43,253 bases of DNA, from NCBI RefSeq assembly GCF_026008495.1, contig NZ_BQUN01000022.1, positions 1 through 43,253 on the forward strand, given 5' to 3'. This DNA is from Streptomyces sp. A012304. Lineage in GTDB: Bacteria > Actinomycetota > Actinomycetes > Streptomycetales > Streptomycetaceae. The notes beneath the pieces were generated by a model. That model did no database searches and was not told the DNA's origin. It worked only from the letters and a program-made list of their open reading frames with translations. A program made the position numbers and the translations under genes. Below are positions 1 through 7,846 of this stretch, piece by piece; positions within the stretch are counted from its first letter, which is position 1, and each line of letters opens with the position of its first letter.

Positions 1-26
1 CCCCCCCTTTTCGCTCTTGACCAGCC

Positions 27-1652
27 TCAGTACCGGCCGTCGTGCCAGCGGGTGCCGGCGAACAACGCGGCCACCTGCGCCCGGTTCTCCTCCCGGCTGA
101 AGATCCTGTCGGCCATGTCGCGGAACGAACGTGTGGCATTGGTCCATGCCTCGCCGGTCAGGCGTCCACGCTGCCCGGCCTGAGCCCTCGCACGACGGTG
201 GTGCCCGACCCGCTGCGGAGGCGGTGGCGGAGTGCTGCCGGCCTCCCGCAAAGCCGCGTTCGTCAGGCCCAGCGACACGTTGACCTGGGCCTGGATGGTC
301 CCCGGGTCCAGGGAGCCGTCCCACATGCGGAACTCGGCGTGGTCACTCTGCCGTCCGTGGACGGACTGGAAGTTCAGCCCGATGTGATGGCTGTTGTTGT
401 AGCTCTGGACGGCCGAGACCGAGGTGTACGGGCGCGACGGCTGGGTGTTCGGGGTGCACCACTCCAGCCCCCGATGACGGTCGGCAGCGGGGTTCTGGGC
501 GAGCCGGTAGATGACGTCCTCGTACCCGGCCACCGTGTTGATCAGCTGGTTGTGGTTCTCGACGGTGTGGTCGTAGTCGGGGACCGCGACGTGGACGTGG
601 CCGCCCGTTCGCGGGCTGGCGATGCCCCCGTTGCGCCGGACGATCTCGCACACCTGCGCCAGGTTGTTCCAGGTCTGCGGCTCGTCGTAGAGGATGGGCG
701 AGACGATCTCACCGGCGACAGTACTGTCGTGCTCAAGTCGCCACGCGTTCGGCGCGTCGGTGTAGCCCGCGCGTGCCGAGGCATGCCAGCCGTTCACGTT
801 GGCGTCCGGTGCGATCCCTGCTTCGTGGAGTTCGCGCGCGATGCGCCGGCTGGCTGCCTGCCGCTCGGAGTACGTCATGGAGTCCGGGTAGTCGAACTCG
901 ATCTCGACGCCGAACGCGCGGCCGCCCTCGCGGGCTCCGAGACCGCCGGTGGCGTTCTCCGTCATGTACGGCACCAGGGGTTCACCCGCCCGCTGACGCT
1001 CTCGGGCCTGGTCGTACGCCTCCTGGAAGGCGTCCATGTCCTCCAGGTAGGAGCGCACCGCAGGCTGTGCCGCCCGCTCGGCGCGCGCCTGGTCCTGTGC
1101 GGCGATCGAGGCGGCGTGCTCGGCCGCGACTTCGTCGAGGACTTCCTGGGCCGCGGCCCGGTCGACCGCGGAGCGGCCGCTCGAGCCGAGCTGATCCTGA
1201 ACCAGGTTGGCTATGGCGCCCTGGTGAACGCAGGTGCCGTCCTCGTCGCCGGCGTGCATGTCTCCGCCGGTGCACAGCAGGCTCTCCGGGCTGACCTGGA
1301 GTTGGCCGTCCGGGCCGCGGCTGACCCGGACGTCGCCCTCGATGAAGTGGCGTCCGTCCTCGTCGGCGACGCTGGCACCCACGTTGACCAGGGCGTCCTG
1401 GTCGTCGGTCACCTGGCTCCGGATGATGTCAGGGTTGCGCGGCAGGAACAGCAAGTGATCGTCGCCGCTGACCACGTAGGTCTGCATGATCGGAGCATCG
1501 GCCGAGCTGGTGTCGACGATGCGGACCGCTGCGCGCTCCGGCCGCTCCTCAATGGTGAGCGGTGCAGCCTCGGCGACGAGCGTGTCCGTGCCGCGCGTGG
1601 GTGCGACGCTGTGGTGCTGGTGATCTATTCGGCTTCCCGACCCCACGATCAT
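27..1652 (-). CDS. Putative amidoligase, paralogue 1 (GS-like COOH-NH2 ligase fold)
   Basis: Predicted 541-aa amidoligase of the glutamine-synthetase-like class (Amidoligase_2), a family expected to join a carboxylate to an amine with ATP. Visible family motifs are FGVEIEFD near residue 245, GGHVHV near 349 and EFRMWDGS near 438, which would supply the Glu, His and Arg of the active site. The start is the ATG at 1652 because the N-terminus GSGSRIDHQHH matches the other two paralogues; the stop of the upstream small gene overlaps it as ATGA and CGAGGGGA lies upstream. Unlike its paralogues it has an extra N-terminal segment (about residues 45-150) containing CTGGDMHA followed by GTCVHQGAI, which recalls a degenerate SWIM zinc finger with one Cys missing. 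Last visible gene of the leftward operon. Substrate unknown. Confidence 0.8.
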   Translation of the reverse strand: MIVGSGSRIDHQHHSVAPTRGTDTLVAEAAPLTIEERPERAAVRIVDTSSADAPIMQTYVVSGDDHLLFLPRNPDIIRSQVTDDQDALVNVGASVADEDGRHFIEGDVRVSRGPDGQLQVSPESLLCTGGDMHAGDEDGTCVHQGAIANLVQDQLGSSGRSAVDRAAAQEVLDEVAAEHAASIAAQDQARAERAAQPAVRSYLEDMDAFQEAYDQARERQRAGEPLVPYMTENATGGLGAREGGRAFGVEIEFDYPDSMTYSERQAASRRIARELHEAGIAPDANVNGWHASARAGYTDAPNAWRLEHDSTVAGEIVSPILYDEPQTWNNLAQVCEIVRRNGGIASPRTGGHVHVAVPDYDHTVENHNQLINTVAGYEDVIYRLAQNPAADRHRGLEWCTPNTQPSRPYTSVSAVQSYNNSHHIGLNFQSVHGRQSDHAEFRMWDGSLDPGTIQAQVNVSLGLTNAALREAGSTPPPPPQRVGHHRRARAQAGQRGRLTGEAWTNATRSFRDMADRIFSREENRAQVAALFAGTRWHDGRY

Positions 1653-2191
1653 TCCCCTCGGACATTGGGCGGCAGCGCGCCCTGCTCGGCGGCCACGTGG
1701 ATCACGCCGGCCTGGTGGAGCGAGACCAGCAGGCTCCACTCGTCGTCCGGCTCGATCCAGATCAGCGCACCCTCGGGTCCCTCAGGCCGCGGCAGACGGC
1801 CGGCCGGCTTGTAGAACGTGGTCACCAGCACCAGCGGGACGGGGGCGTCCCAGCGGCTGACCACCGGCGGCGTGTCCCGCGGGGCGAGGATCGCCTGCTG
1901 CTGCTCGGGGGTGCACTGCCCGAACTCCTCCGATGCCGCGAGCACAGCCTGCAGCTGGACCTGGAGACGCAGGGCGAGCCGGATTCGGGCAGCCGCCTTC
2001 TCCTTGGGGCTCACCAGCTCGGGGTACTCCGGGATCAGGCCTTCCAGGAGCTCGGCCGGGGTATCGGCGTAACCGCGCCAGCTACCGCCGTCGTAGATCA
2101 TCTCGAAGACATAGTGGCTGCCGTTGTCCTTGGTCGGAGGGTCGAGGGGCGTGGCGGCCGAGGAGGCATTGCGGGTGCGGATGAAGGTCAT
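1649..2191 (-). CDS. Small unknown protein between two amidoligases
   Basis: 180-aa protein with no family I recognise. It is soluble, with no signal peptide or membrane segment, and has a Trp/Tyr-rich stretch (VFEMIYDGGSWRGYADTP) near residue 30 and a C-terminal half rich in aromatic and acidic residues (ALIWIEPDDEWSLLVSLHQA). It starts 15 bases after the stop of amidoligase paralogue 2, and its TGA overlaps the ATG of paralogue 1 (ATGA at 1649-1652). Such coupling suggests it is made in fixed ratio with the ligases; a substrate carrier, adaptor or specificity factor is possible but is only inference. High GC third positions support a real gene. Confidence 0.75.
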   Translation of the reverse strand: MTFIRTRNASSAATPLDPPTKDNGSHYVFEMIYDGGSWRGYADTPAELLEGLIPEYPELVSPKEKAAARIRLALRLQVQLQAVLAASEEFGQCTPEQQQAILAPRDTPPVVSRWDAPVPLVLVTTFYKPAGRLPRPEGPEGALIWIEPDDEWSLLVSLHQAGVIHVAAEQGALPPNVRGE

Positions 2192-2206
2192 GACATCTCC
2201 AAGGGG

Positions 2207-3748
2207 TTAGCGGCGCTGCCAGCGGGTTTCGTGGAAAAGAGCGGTTGCCTGAGCCTTATCCTCAGGGCGCTGGAACAGCGAGTCGACCAGTTGCCGGAAG
2301 TTCGCGGTAGTCGTGCGCCAATCGTCACCGGTCAGCCGCCGCCGCTGCCCGAGTCCGGCCTGACGGCGCTGCTCGCGGTGGCTGCCCAGCTCCATGCGCG
2401 GACCAGAGACGGCGGTGTCCTGTCGGACGGCCGCGGCGGCCATGCCCAAGGAGAGCTTGACTTGCGTCTGGATTACGGACGGGTTGAGGGAGCCGTCCCA
2501 TAGCCGGAACTCGCCGTGGGCGCTCTGCCCGCCGCGTCGGGCCCCGCTGAGGTTTACCGCTTGCCCGTGGAACGAATTGATCTGCGAGATGGCCGAATAG
2601 CCCTCTGACGGCACGGGGTTAGGGCTGCACCATCGTGTGCCCCGGTGCTGGTTCCCCTCGGAGGCAGGGTTCTGCGCGAGCCGGTACAGGACGTCCTCGT
2701 GGGCCTTGTACATCTGCATAAGGCGGGTGTGGTTGGCGACGTCGTGGTCGAAGTCGTGCATGCCCACGTGAACGTGGCCGCCGGTGCCGAACGAGGCGCG
2801 GCCGCCGTTGCGCTGGATGATCTCGCAGGCTGTGGCGAGGTTCTGCCAGGTCTGCGGCTCGTCATACAAGATCGGCGAGACCAGTTCGCCGGCCACGGTG
2901 CAGTCCGACTCCAGCCGCCATGCGTTCGGCTCGTCGGTGTACCCCGCGCTCTGCTGCGAGTGGTAGCCGTACTGCCGGGCCGTGCGGGACAGGCCGGCGT
3001 CACGCAGTTCACGGGCGATGTTCTGGATCGCCTGCTGCCTGTCGACGCCGGGCTCGATGTCGAACTCGATCTCCACTCCGAAGCCGCGACCGCCCTCGCG
3101 GGAGCCGAGGCCGCCGGTGGCGTTCTCCGTCATGTACGGGACGACCTGCTCACCGCGTTCGGCGCGGTCGCGGGCGGCGTCGTAGTCGCGCTGGAAGGCG
3201 TCGAAGTCCTCGGTGTAGCTGACCTCGTCGGGCGGCCACTGCTCGCGAGCCTCCTCCTGGAGCGAAGCAGCGGCCTGGTGCTCGGCGGCGACCTCGTCCA
3301 GGACCTGCTGTGCCGCGGCCCGCTGAACCGAGCGGTCTTCGGGCGATCCCCACTCGGGCGGCAGGTCACGTTGAGTGGGGACGCGGTTGAATGCCTGTCG
3401 GAGGGCCTCGATTGCCTCGTCAGAGGCCAGTTCGTCGGTGGTGCCGGTCAGCGGTGACGCTTCGCTGGGGTAGTCGTACTCCTCACGGGGATCGTCCTGG
3501 ACATCTTGCCGAAGGGCGCCTTGGAACTCGTCCTGAAGGCGCTGCCGAATGCGGTCAAGCTCTTCAGCTTCCTCGGGGGTCGCATTGTTCTCGTTCATCA
3601 GGCTGCGGAGCCTGAGGAGCCGACTCACAAGCTCCTGATGTTCGTCGTCGGGCGGGTTGGTGGCGTCACTGGGAGCGCTGATGGTGGTGCCTGCCGCGGT
3701 CGTGGCGACGAGGTGGTGCTGGTGGTCGATTCTGCTGCCCGATCCCAT
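2207..3748 (-). CDS. Putative amidoligase, paralogue 2
   Basis: 513-aa member of the Amidoligase_2 class. It has the conserved N-terminal tag MGSGSRIDHQHHLVAT, a variable acidic coiled region (about residues 30-130), a shared helix (QRAAAQQVLDEVAAEH), then the core: VPYMTENATGGLG, FGVEIEFD near residue 222, GYTDEPNAWRLESDCTVAGE, GGHVHVG near 320 and EFRLWDGS near 411. The presumed active-site Glu, His and Arg positions are intact, so it is probably active. AAAGGGGG lies 8 bases upstream of the ATG. The 80-base gap from paralogue 3 is the largest in the triplet and could hold a weak internal promoter, though none is obvious. It is closer to paralogue 3 than to 1 over the core by eye, suggesting stepwise duplication. 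Confidence 0.8.
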   Translation of the reverse strand: MGSGSRIDHQHHLVATTAAGTTISAPSDATNPPDDEHQELVSRLLRLRSLMNENNATPEEAEELDRIRQRLQDEFQGALRQDVQDDPREEYDYPSEASPLTGTTDELASDEAIEALRQAFNRVPTQRDLPPEWGSPEDRSVQRAAAQQVLDEVAAEHQAAASLQEEAREQWPPDEVSYTEDFDAFQRDYDAARDRAERGEQVVPYMTENATGGLGSREGGRGFGVEIEFDIEPGVDRQQAIQNIARELRDAGLSRTARQYGYHSQQSAGYTDEPNAWRLESDCTVAGELVSPILYDEPQTWQNLATACEIIQRNGGRASFGTGGHVHVGMHDFDHDVANHTRLMQMYKAHEDVLYRLAQNPASEGNQHRGTRWCSPNPVPSEGYSAISQINSFHGQAVNLSGARRGGQSAHGEFRLWDGSLNPSVIQTQVKLSLGMAAAAVRQDTAVSGPRMELGSHREQRRQAGLGQRRRLTGDDWRTTTANFRQLVDSLFQRPEDKAQATALFHETRWQRR

Positions 3749-3828
3749 GGCTTTGGCCCCCTTTCGGTGATCTGGCCGACCACGGTGGTGCGGGTCGGCG
3801 GTGTGATGTGCGGACGTGAGAGTGAGCG

Positions 3829-5304
3829 CTACCAGCCCTGAGACTCGGGCTGTTGCCAGCGGGTGACCGCGTACAGCGAGGCCGCCTGCTGCATCTGTGC
3901 GCGCCGGTGGAAGATCTCGTCGGCGAACTGGCGGAAGTGGAGGCTGTTGGCCTCCAGCTCCCCGACGCTGAGGCGGTGGTCGGGCCCCCAGTCCTGCCGG
4001 TGGCGGCCGAGCGGCATCCGCTCCCCGCGCCGGGTGTGCGCAGCACTGCCGCGTACGGCCGCGTTCACCATGCCCAGGGAGAGGTTGATCTGCGTCTGGA
4101 TGACGGCGGGGTCAACTGAGCCGTCCCACAGCCGGAACTCGCCGTGGTCGCTCCGTCGCCCGTGTGCTGCCGAGAGGTTGACCGCGAGGCCGTGGCCGTT
4201 GCGCTGCACCTCGCTCAGTGAGCGGTATCCGCCTGTGGGCACGAAGTTGGGCTCGCACCATTCGGTCCCGCGGTGTGCGGAGTCGGGGGCGATGCGGTTG
4301 GCGGCGAGCCGGAACAGGACGTCCTCGTAGTGGTCGTACATCTGCATGAGGCGGGTGTGGTTGGCGACGTCGTGGTCGTAGTCGTGCAGGCCGACGTGTA
4401 CGTGGCCGCCGGTACGTTCGCTGGCCCCGCCGCCGTGCCGACGGACGATCTCGCAGACGGTGGCGAGGTTCTGCCAGGTCTGCGGCTCGTCGTAGAGGAT
4501 CGGCGAGACGATCTCGCCGGCCACGGTGCAGTCGTCCTCCAACCGCCAAGCGTTGGGGGCGTCGGTGTAGCCGGCTGCCGCCTGCGAGTGGTAGCCGTGT
4601 TGCCGGCTGTCCCGCGCCAGGCCGGCCTCGTGCAGGTCCCTGCCGATGGCGCGCAGTGCCTCCTCCTGGTCGTCGTAGTCGCCGTCGGTGACGAACTCGA
4701 TCTCCACGCCGAATCCGCGCCCGCCTTCCCGGGCGCCGAGGCCGCCGGTGGCGTCTTCGAGCAGGTAGGGCACTGCTTCTTCGCCGCGGATCTCCCGGTC
4801 CCACGCGGCGTCGTGGATCTGGCGGAAGGCCTCGAAGTCCTCAACGAAGCTGACTTCCCGCTCGTCAGGCCACCGGTCACGGGCCTGCACCTGCAGCGCT
4901 GCGGCAGCGCTGTGCTCGGCGGCGACCTCGTCCAGGACCTGCTGAGCGGCAGCGCGCTGGACGGGGATGTCGGCCGGTAGCTCGGTGGCCCGGGGCGGGA
5001 AACCTGGGCTGTCCTGGTCCTGGACGTCTTCGCGCTCGGCATCCTGGATGAGGCCGTGTCCGTTCCACAGGTCGTGCTCCAACCGGAGCCGGTCGCGCAG
5101 GCCCCAGTACTCCATCGCTTCCTCGAGCGAGGCCCGTCCGTTGTTCGCCTCCCAGCGGGCCTGGATCGCCAGAGCCTGGTCGATGAGTTCACGCTGGCCC
5201 TCGGGCATGAGGTCGACCCGCTCGGCCGGGGCCTCGATGGTCAGCCCCGCCGCGGTGGTGGCGACGAGGTGGTGCTGGTGGTCGATCCGGCTGCCCGAGC
5301 CCAT
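3829..5304 (-). CDS. Putative amidoligase, paralogue 3
   Basis: 491-aa Amidoligase_2-type protein. The frame stays open far upstream, inside the preceding gene, but the ATG at 5304 is chosen because it gives MGSGSRIDHQHHLVATTAAG, nearly identical to paralogue 2, with GAGG 8 bases upstream. Core motifs: VPYLLEDATGGLG, FGVEIEFV near residue 196, GYTDAPNAWRLEDDCTVAGE, GGHVHVG near 297 and EFRLWDGS near 387. It begins 2 bases after the stop of the DUF4417-like gene. The helix QRAAAQQVLDEVAAEH before the core is shared by all three copies and may be a docking or dimerisation element. The product of the reaction cannot be told from sequence; known relatives have been predicted to modify peptides, cell-wall precursors or small metabolites. 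Confidence 0.8.
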   Translation of the reverse strand: MGSGSRIDHQHHLVATTAAGLTIEAPAERVDLMPEGQRELIDQALAIQARWEANNGRASLEEAMEYWGLRDRLRLEHDLWNGHGLIQDAEREDVQDQDSPGFPPRATELPADIPVQRAAAQQVLDEVAAEHSAAAALQVQARDRWPDEREVSFVEDFEAFRQIHDAAWDREIRGEEAVPYLLEDATGGLGAREGGRGFGVEIEFVTDGDYDDQEEALRAIGRDLHEAGLARDSRQHGYHSQAAAGYTDAPNAWRLEDDCTVAGEIVSPILYDEPQTWQNLATVCEIVRRHGGGASERTGGHVHVGLHDYDHDVANHTRLMQMYDHYEDVLFRLAANRIAPDSAHRGTEWCEPNFVPTGGYRSLSEVQRNGHGLAVNLSAAHGRRSDHGEFRLWDGSVDPAVIQTQINLSLGMVNAAVRGSAAHTRRGERMPLGRHRQDWGPDHRLSVGELEANSLHFRQFADEIFHRRAQMQQAASLYAVTRWQQPESQGW

Positions 5305-5306
5305 AA

Positions 5307-6440
5307 TCAGGCCTCGTTCCGTGGGGTGATCGTGCCGTCGGCGAGGCCGGCGTAGAAGCGGACGTTGGCGGTGAACAGGTCCTCGGTGCGCGCGTGGGTG
5401 TCGACGCGGCCTTCCTCGGTCATGACGGCGCCGTGGCGGGCGTACTGCAGCGGGTTCTGGCTGATGAGGTAGAGCCGGCCGGGGAAGAGGGCCTTGAGGG
5501 TGGCGATCCGGTCGGCGCGGCTGGCTCCGGTCAGGACCATGGGCAGGTCCGGCGGGAGGGTAGCGGCCAAGTAGGTAAGACCTGGGACCGCCATCTCCTC
5601 CCAGTCGGCCTGGGTGCGGAACGTCTGCAGGTTCATGGCCAGGGCGGGCGGCAGAGCGGGGGTCTCGTCGAGCCAGTCGAGGTAGCGGTCGAGGTCTTCG
5701 AGGCGGAGCCAGTAGATGTTGGGGACAGCCGTGACGCCGGCGGCGGAGAGTTCGGCGGCGAGCATCAGGTTGCGCCGCATGTTGATCAGGTTCTCGGCGC
5801 GGGGCTGGTTGAAGTACATCGACGCGTTCGGGGTGAGCACGAGGTCCCACTTCTGGGCAGCGAGCATCTCGGCGAAGCCGTCGGCCTTGCGGCGCGTCCA
5901 GTACGCCTCGACGAGAGGGTCTTCCGCGTAGCCGCTGAGGATGGCCTTCTGCTCGGGCCGCAGGTTCAGGAACTGATGCGCGGTCTGGCCCTCCCAGCGG
6001 GGGAACAGCTTGTGCGTCTTGGGGCTGATGACGCGGCGCAGCCCGAGGGCGTACGCGGGCCAGCGGAGCTGGGCGTCGAGGGTCGGCACGTCGTGTCCGT
6101 CGACCTGGGGGGTGAACAGGGGCAGGTCGGGGAGGGTGCCGGGCGCCCGCAGGCCGGTGAAGTGCATCGTGCCGCCGATGTCCTTCATCCAGGCCTCGCG
6201 GTCGGGCCGGGTGCCGCAGCGGATCGGGCAGCGGGTGCAGGCCAGTCCCGGCTCGCTGCCGGGGAGCGGGTCCTCGGCGCGGGCGCAGCCGCAGTACTCG
6301 CAGCTGGAGGTACAGCCGGAGCACACGGGTTCGACGGCCCTGGGGTTGTCCATGAAGAAGGGGCAGTTGTTGCAGTCGCAGCCGGAGGCGGGTGCCGGAA
6401 CGGGCTTGCCGATTCCGGGCATGGGCAGGGGGACGGTCAT
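5307..6440 (-). CDS. DUF4417-like protein with N-terminal 11-cysteine cluster
   Basis: 377-aa protein whose central part (TPNASMYFNQPRAENLINMRRNLMLAAELSAAGVTAVPNIYW, summarised here only as the segment at about residues 205-250) resembles DUF4417, a family of unknown function common on phages and plasmids. The first 75 residues hold 11 cysteines (21, 23, 26, 40, 43, 47, 50, 52, 68, 71, 75) in CxCxxC, CxxCxxxCxxCxC and CxxCxxxC groups, which suggests Fe-S clusters or zinc sites. The ATG overlaps the stop of the ParB-like gene (ATGA at 6437-6440) and its own stop is 2 bases before amidoligase 3, so all three are translationally linked. Function unknown; a redox or nucleic-acid-linked role is a guess. 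Confidence 0.7.
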   Translation of the reverse strand: MTVPLPMPGIGKPVPAPASGCDCNNCPFFMDNPRAVEPVCSGCTSSCEYCGCARAEDPLPGSEPGLACTRCPIRCGTRPDREAWMKDIGGTMHFTGLRAPGTLPDLPLFTPQVDGHDVPTLDAQLRWPAYALGLRRVISPKTHKLFPRWEGQTAHQFLNLRPEQKAILSGYAEDPLVEAYWTRRKADGFAEMLAAQKWDLVLTPNASMYFNQPRAENLINMRRNLMLAAELSAAGVTAVPNIYWLRLEDLDRYLDWLDETPALPPALAMNLQTFRTQADWEEMAVPGLTYLAATLPPDLPMVLTGASRADRIATLKALFPGRLYLISQNPLQYARHGAVMTEEGRVDTHARTEDLFTANVRFYAGLADGTITPRNEA

Positions 6441-7774
6441 GCGGCAGCGGTCCTTTCGGCGCCGGCGCTGGTGTGGCGCTGGAGGTCGGTCAGGAGCATG
6501 CGGAGTGAGCCCGCGTCGAATCGGTGGAGGGCGCGGCCTTCTGCGAGTTGGGTGTTGAGCGCGCGCAGCGCCTCAAGGGCGGCGGTCACGACGGGCGGAT
6601 CGACGGGCTCGGCAGGCTCGAGCGGCTCGTCGATGCGCGGATGTTGCTCGCCCCCCGACCCTGCAGTTACCGGTTCCTCAGAGATGTCGTCGAAGGCCGT
6701 CGTTTCGCCGCCCTGTCGCGGCTGTTCAGCATCCGCGCTGTCAGCCAGGGGGGCCGCTGTGGTCTCGTCCGGAGCTGCGGCATTGTCCTCGTCGTCGTGC
6801 CCGCCGGCTGGCGCCGGCGGCCGGGCAAGTGCCGCGGCTCGTTCGGCGTTGGCTCGCTCGTATGCGGTGACCGCGGCACTGGCGGCGGTGTCGGCCGGCA
6901 TGTCCGGGTTGGTGGCCTGTGCCCGGGTAGCGGCCGACAGCAGGTCCGTGCGGCCGAGACGCTTGACGGCCTGCCACAGTTCGGCGGCGGCCTCGCGACG
7001 TCCGCGGCTGAGTCGAGCGAGATTCGTCCGTGCGGCGAGAGCGACCTGGTGCTGGTCCATGTCCGCGGACAGTTCGCGCGGCAGGGTCCGGAACGCGGCA
7101 ACGACCTCGCGAGCTCGACGGGGGGTGATCTGCAGGCCCAGCCGGCGCAGCACCAGGTTCCACGGCGCGGCGAGGTTGGCGTCGCTGCCGCGCAGCTTCT
7201 CCAGGGCCTCGAAGCGGGCGACGGGGTCTTCCAACCGCTGGACGTCCTCGCTCACCTCGATGCCGGCCTTGTCGAGCTGGGCACGCAGGATCGCGCTGCG
7301 CTCCAGGAGCAGAGCCTTGGCGAGCTCGCCGGGCTGGAGGTCCTCGCGGGCCAGGTTCTCCACTAGCTGCCAGGTCCGGCGGTCCTCGTCGCTCAGCGGT
7401 CCGGGGCAGATGACGGCCGGCAGCTTCTCGAACCGCGGGTTGTCGGGCTGGTTGACCGCGCCCCAGCGGCAGGCCCGGTAGCGGCGTTCGCCGATCACCA
7501 GGCGCCGCTGGACGTGGTTGTCCGGACCGGGCAGTTCTTCCACCAGGACGGGATGGAGCACGCCGACGGTCGAGATCGAGGTGATCAGATCGGCGAGGCC
7601 TTCCGGGCTGCTGCTCGGGCCTGGCCCGCGGCCCTGCACGTCGGTGTAGACCGAGCCGCGCATCGGGAGCATCTCGAAACGACGCTGGCGCAGTTGCTCC
7701 GAACTCTCCAGAGCCTCGGCCAGTCCCAGGACGGCGGGCGCAGGGGCCGGGGATTCCTCAACGGCGACCGTCAT
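6437..7774 (-). CDS. ParB-like DNA-binding protein (ParB/KorB type)
   Basis: 445-aa protein with a ParB N-terminal domain: GVLHPVLVE near residue 92, RLVIGERRYRACRWG (the C-motif that binds CTP in true ParB) and QLVENLAREDLQPGELAKAL (second ParB box). A helical region with likely helix-turn-helix follows (about residues 190-270), then a long acidic, Pro-rich linker and a C-terminal helix. AAAGGAGG lies just upstream of the ATG. No ParA is encoded nearby, so it may not act in partition; KorB-like regulation or a ParB-fold enzyme role alongside DUF4417 is possible. It is coupled to the next gene by an ATGA overlap. Confidence 0.8.
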   Translation of the reverse strand: MTVAVEESPAPAPAVLGLAEALESSEQLRQRRFEMLPMRGSVYTDVQGRGPGPSSSPEGLADLITSISTVGVLHPVLVEELPGPDNHVQRRLVIGERRYRACRWGAVNQPDNPRFEKLPAVICPGPLSDEDRRTWQLVENLAREDLQPGELAKALLLERSAILRAQLDKAGIEVSEDVQRLEDPVARFEALEKLRGSDANLAAPWNLVLRRLGLQITPRRAREVVAAFRTLPRELSADMDQHQVALAARTNLARLSRGRREAAAELWQAVKRLGRTDLLSAATRAQATNPDMPADTAASAAVTAYERANAERAAALARPPAPAGGHDDEDNAAAPDETTAAPLADSADAEQPRQGGETTAFDDISEEPVTAGSGGEQHPRIDEPLEPAEPVDPPVVTAALEALRALNTQLAEGRALHRFDAGSLRMLLTDLQRHTSAGAERTAAA

Positions 7775-7846
7775 CGGCAGAGCCTCCTTTCACAGGTAGT
7801 TGTCAGGCGCCCAGGCGCCCAGCCCCGAAGGGGTTATGCGTGCAGG

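Noticed and set aside
1..26. C-rich left edge considered as a linear-plasmid telomere
   Set aside because: It lacks the series of palindromes seen at Streptomyces ends and the sequence simply stops just past a gene.
5394..7481. Open frame of 695 codons on the plus strand opposite the ParB-like and DUF4417-like genes
   Set aside because: No recognisable domain, and the minus-strand genes explain the coding signal.
6437..7774. Partition cassette (ParA/ParB)
   Set aside because: No ParA ATPase in the window and the gene is coupled to DUF4417-like and amidoligase genes instead.
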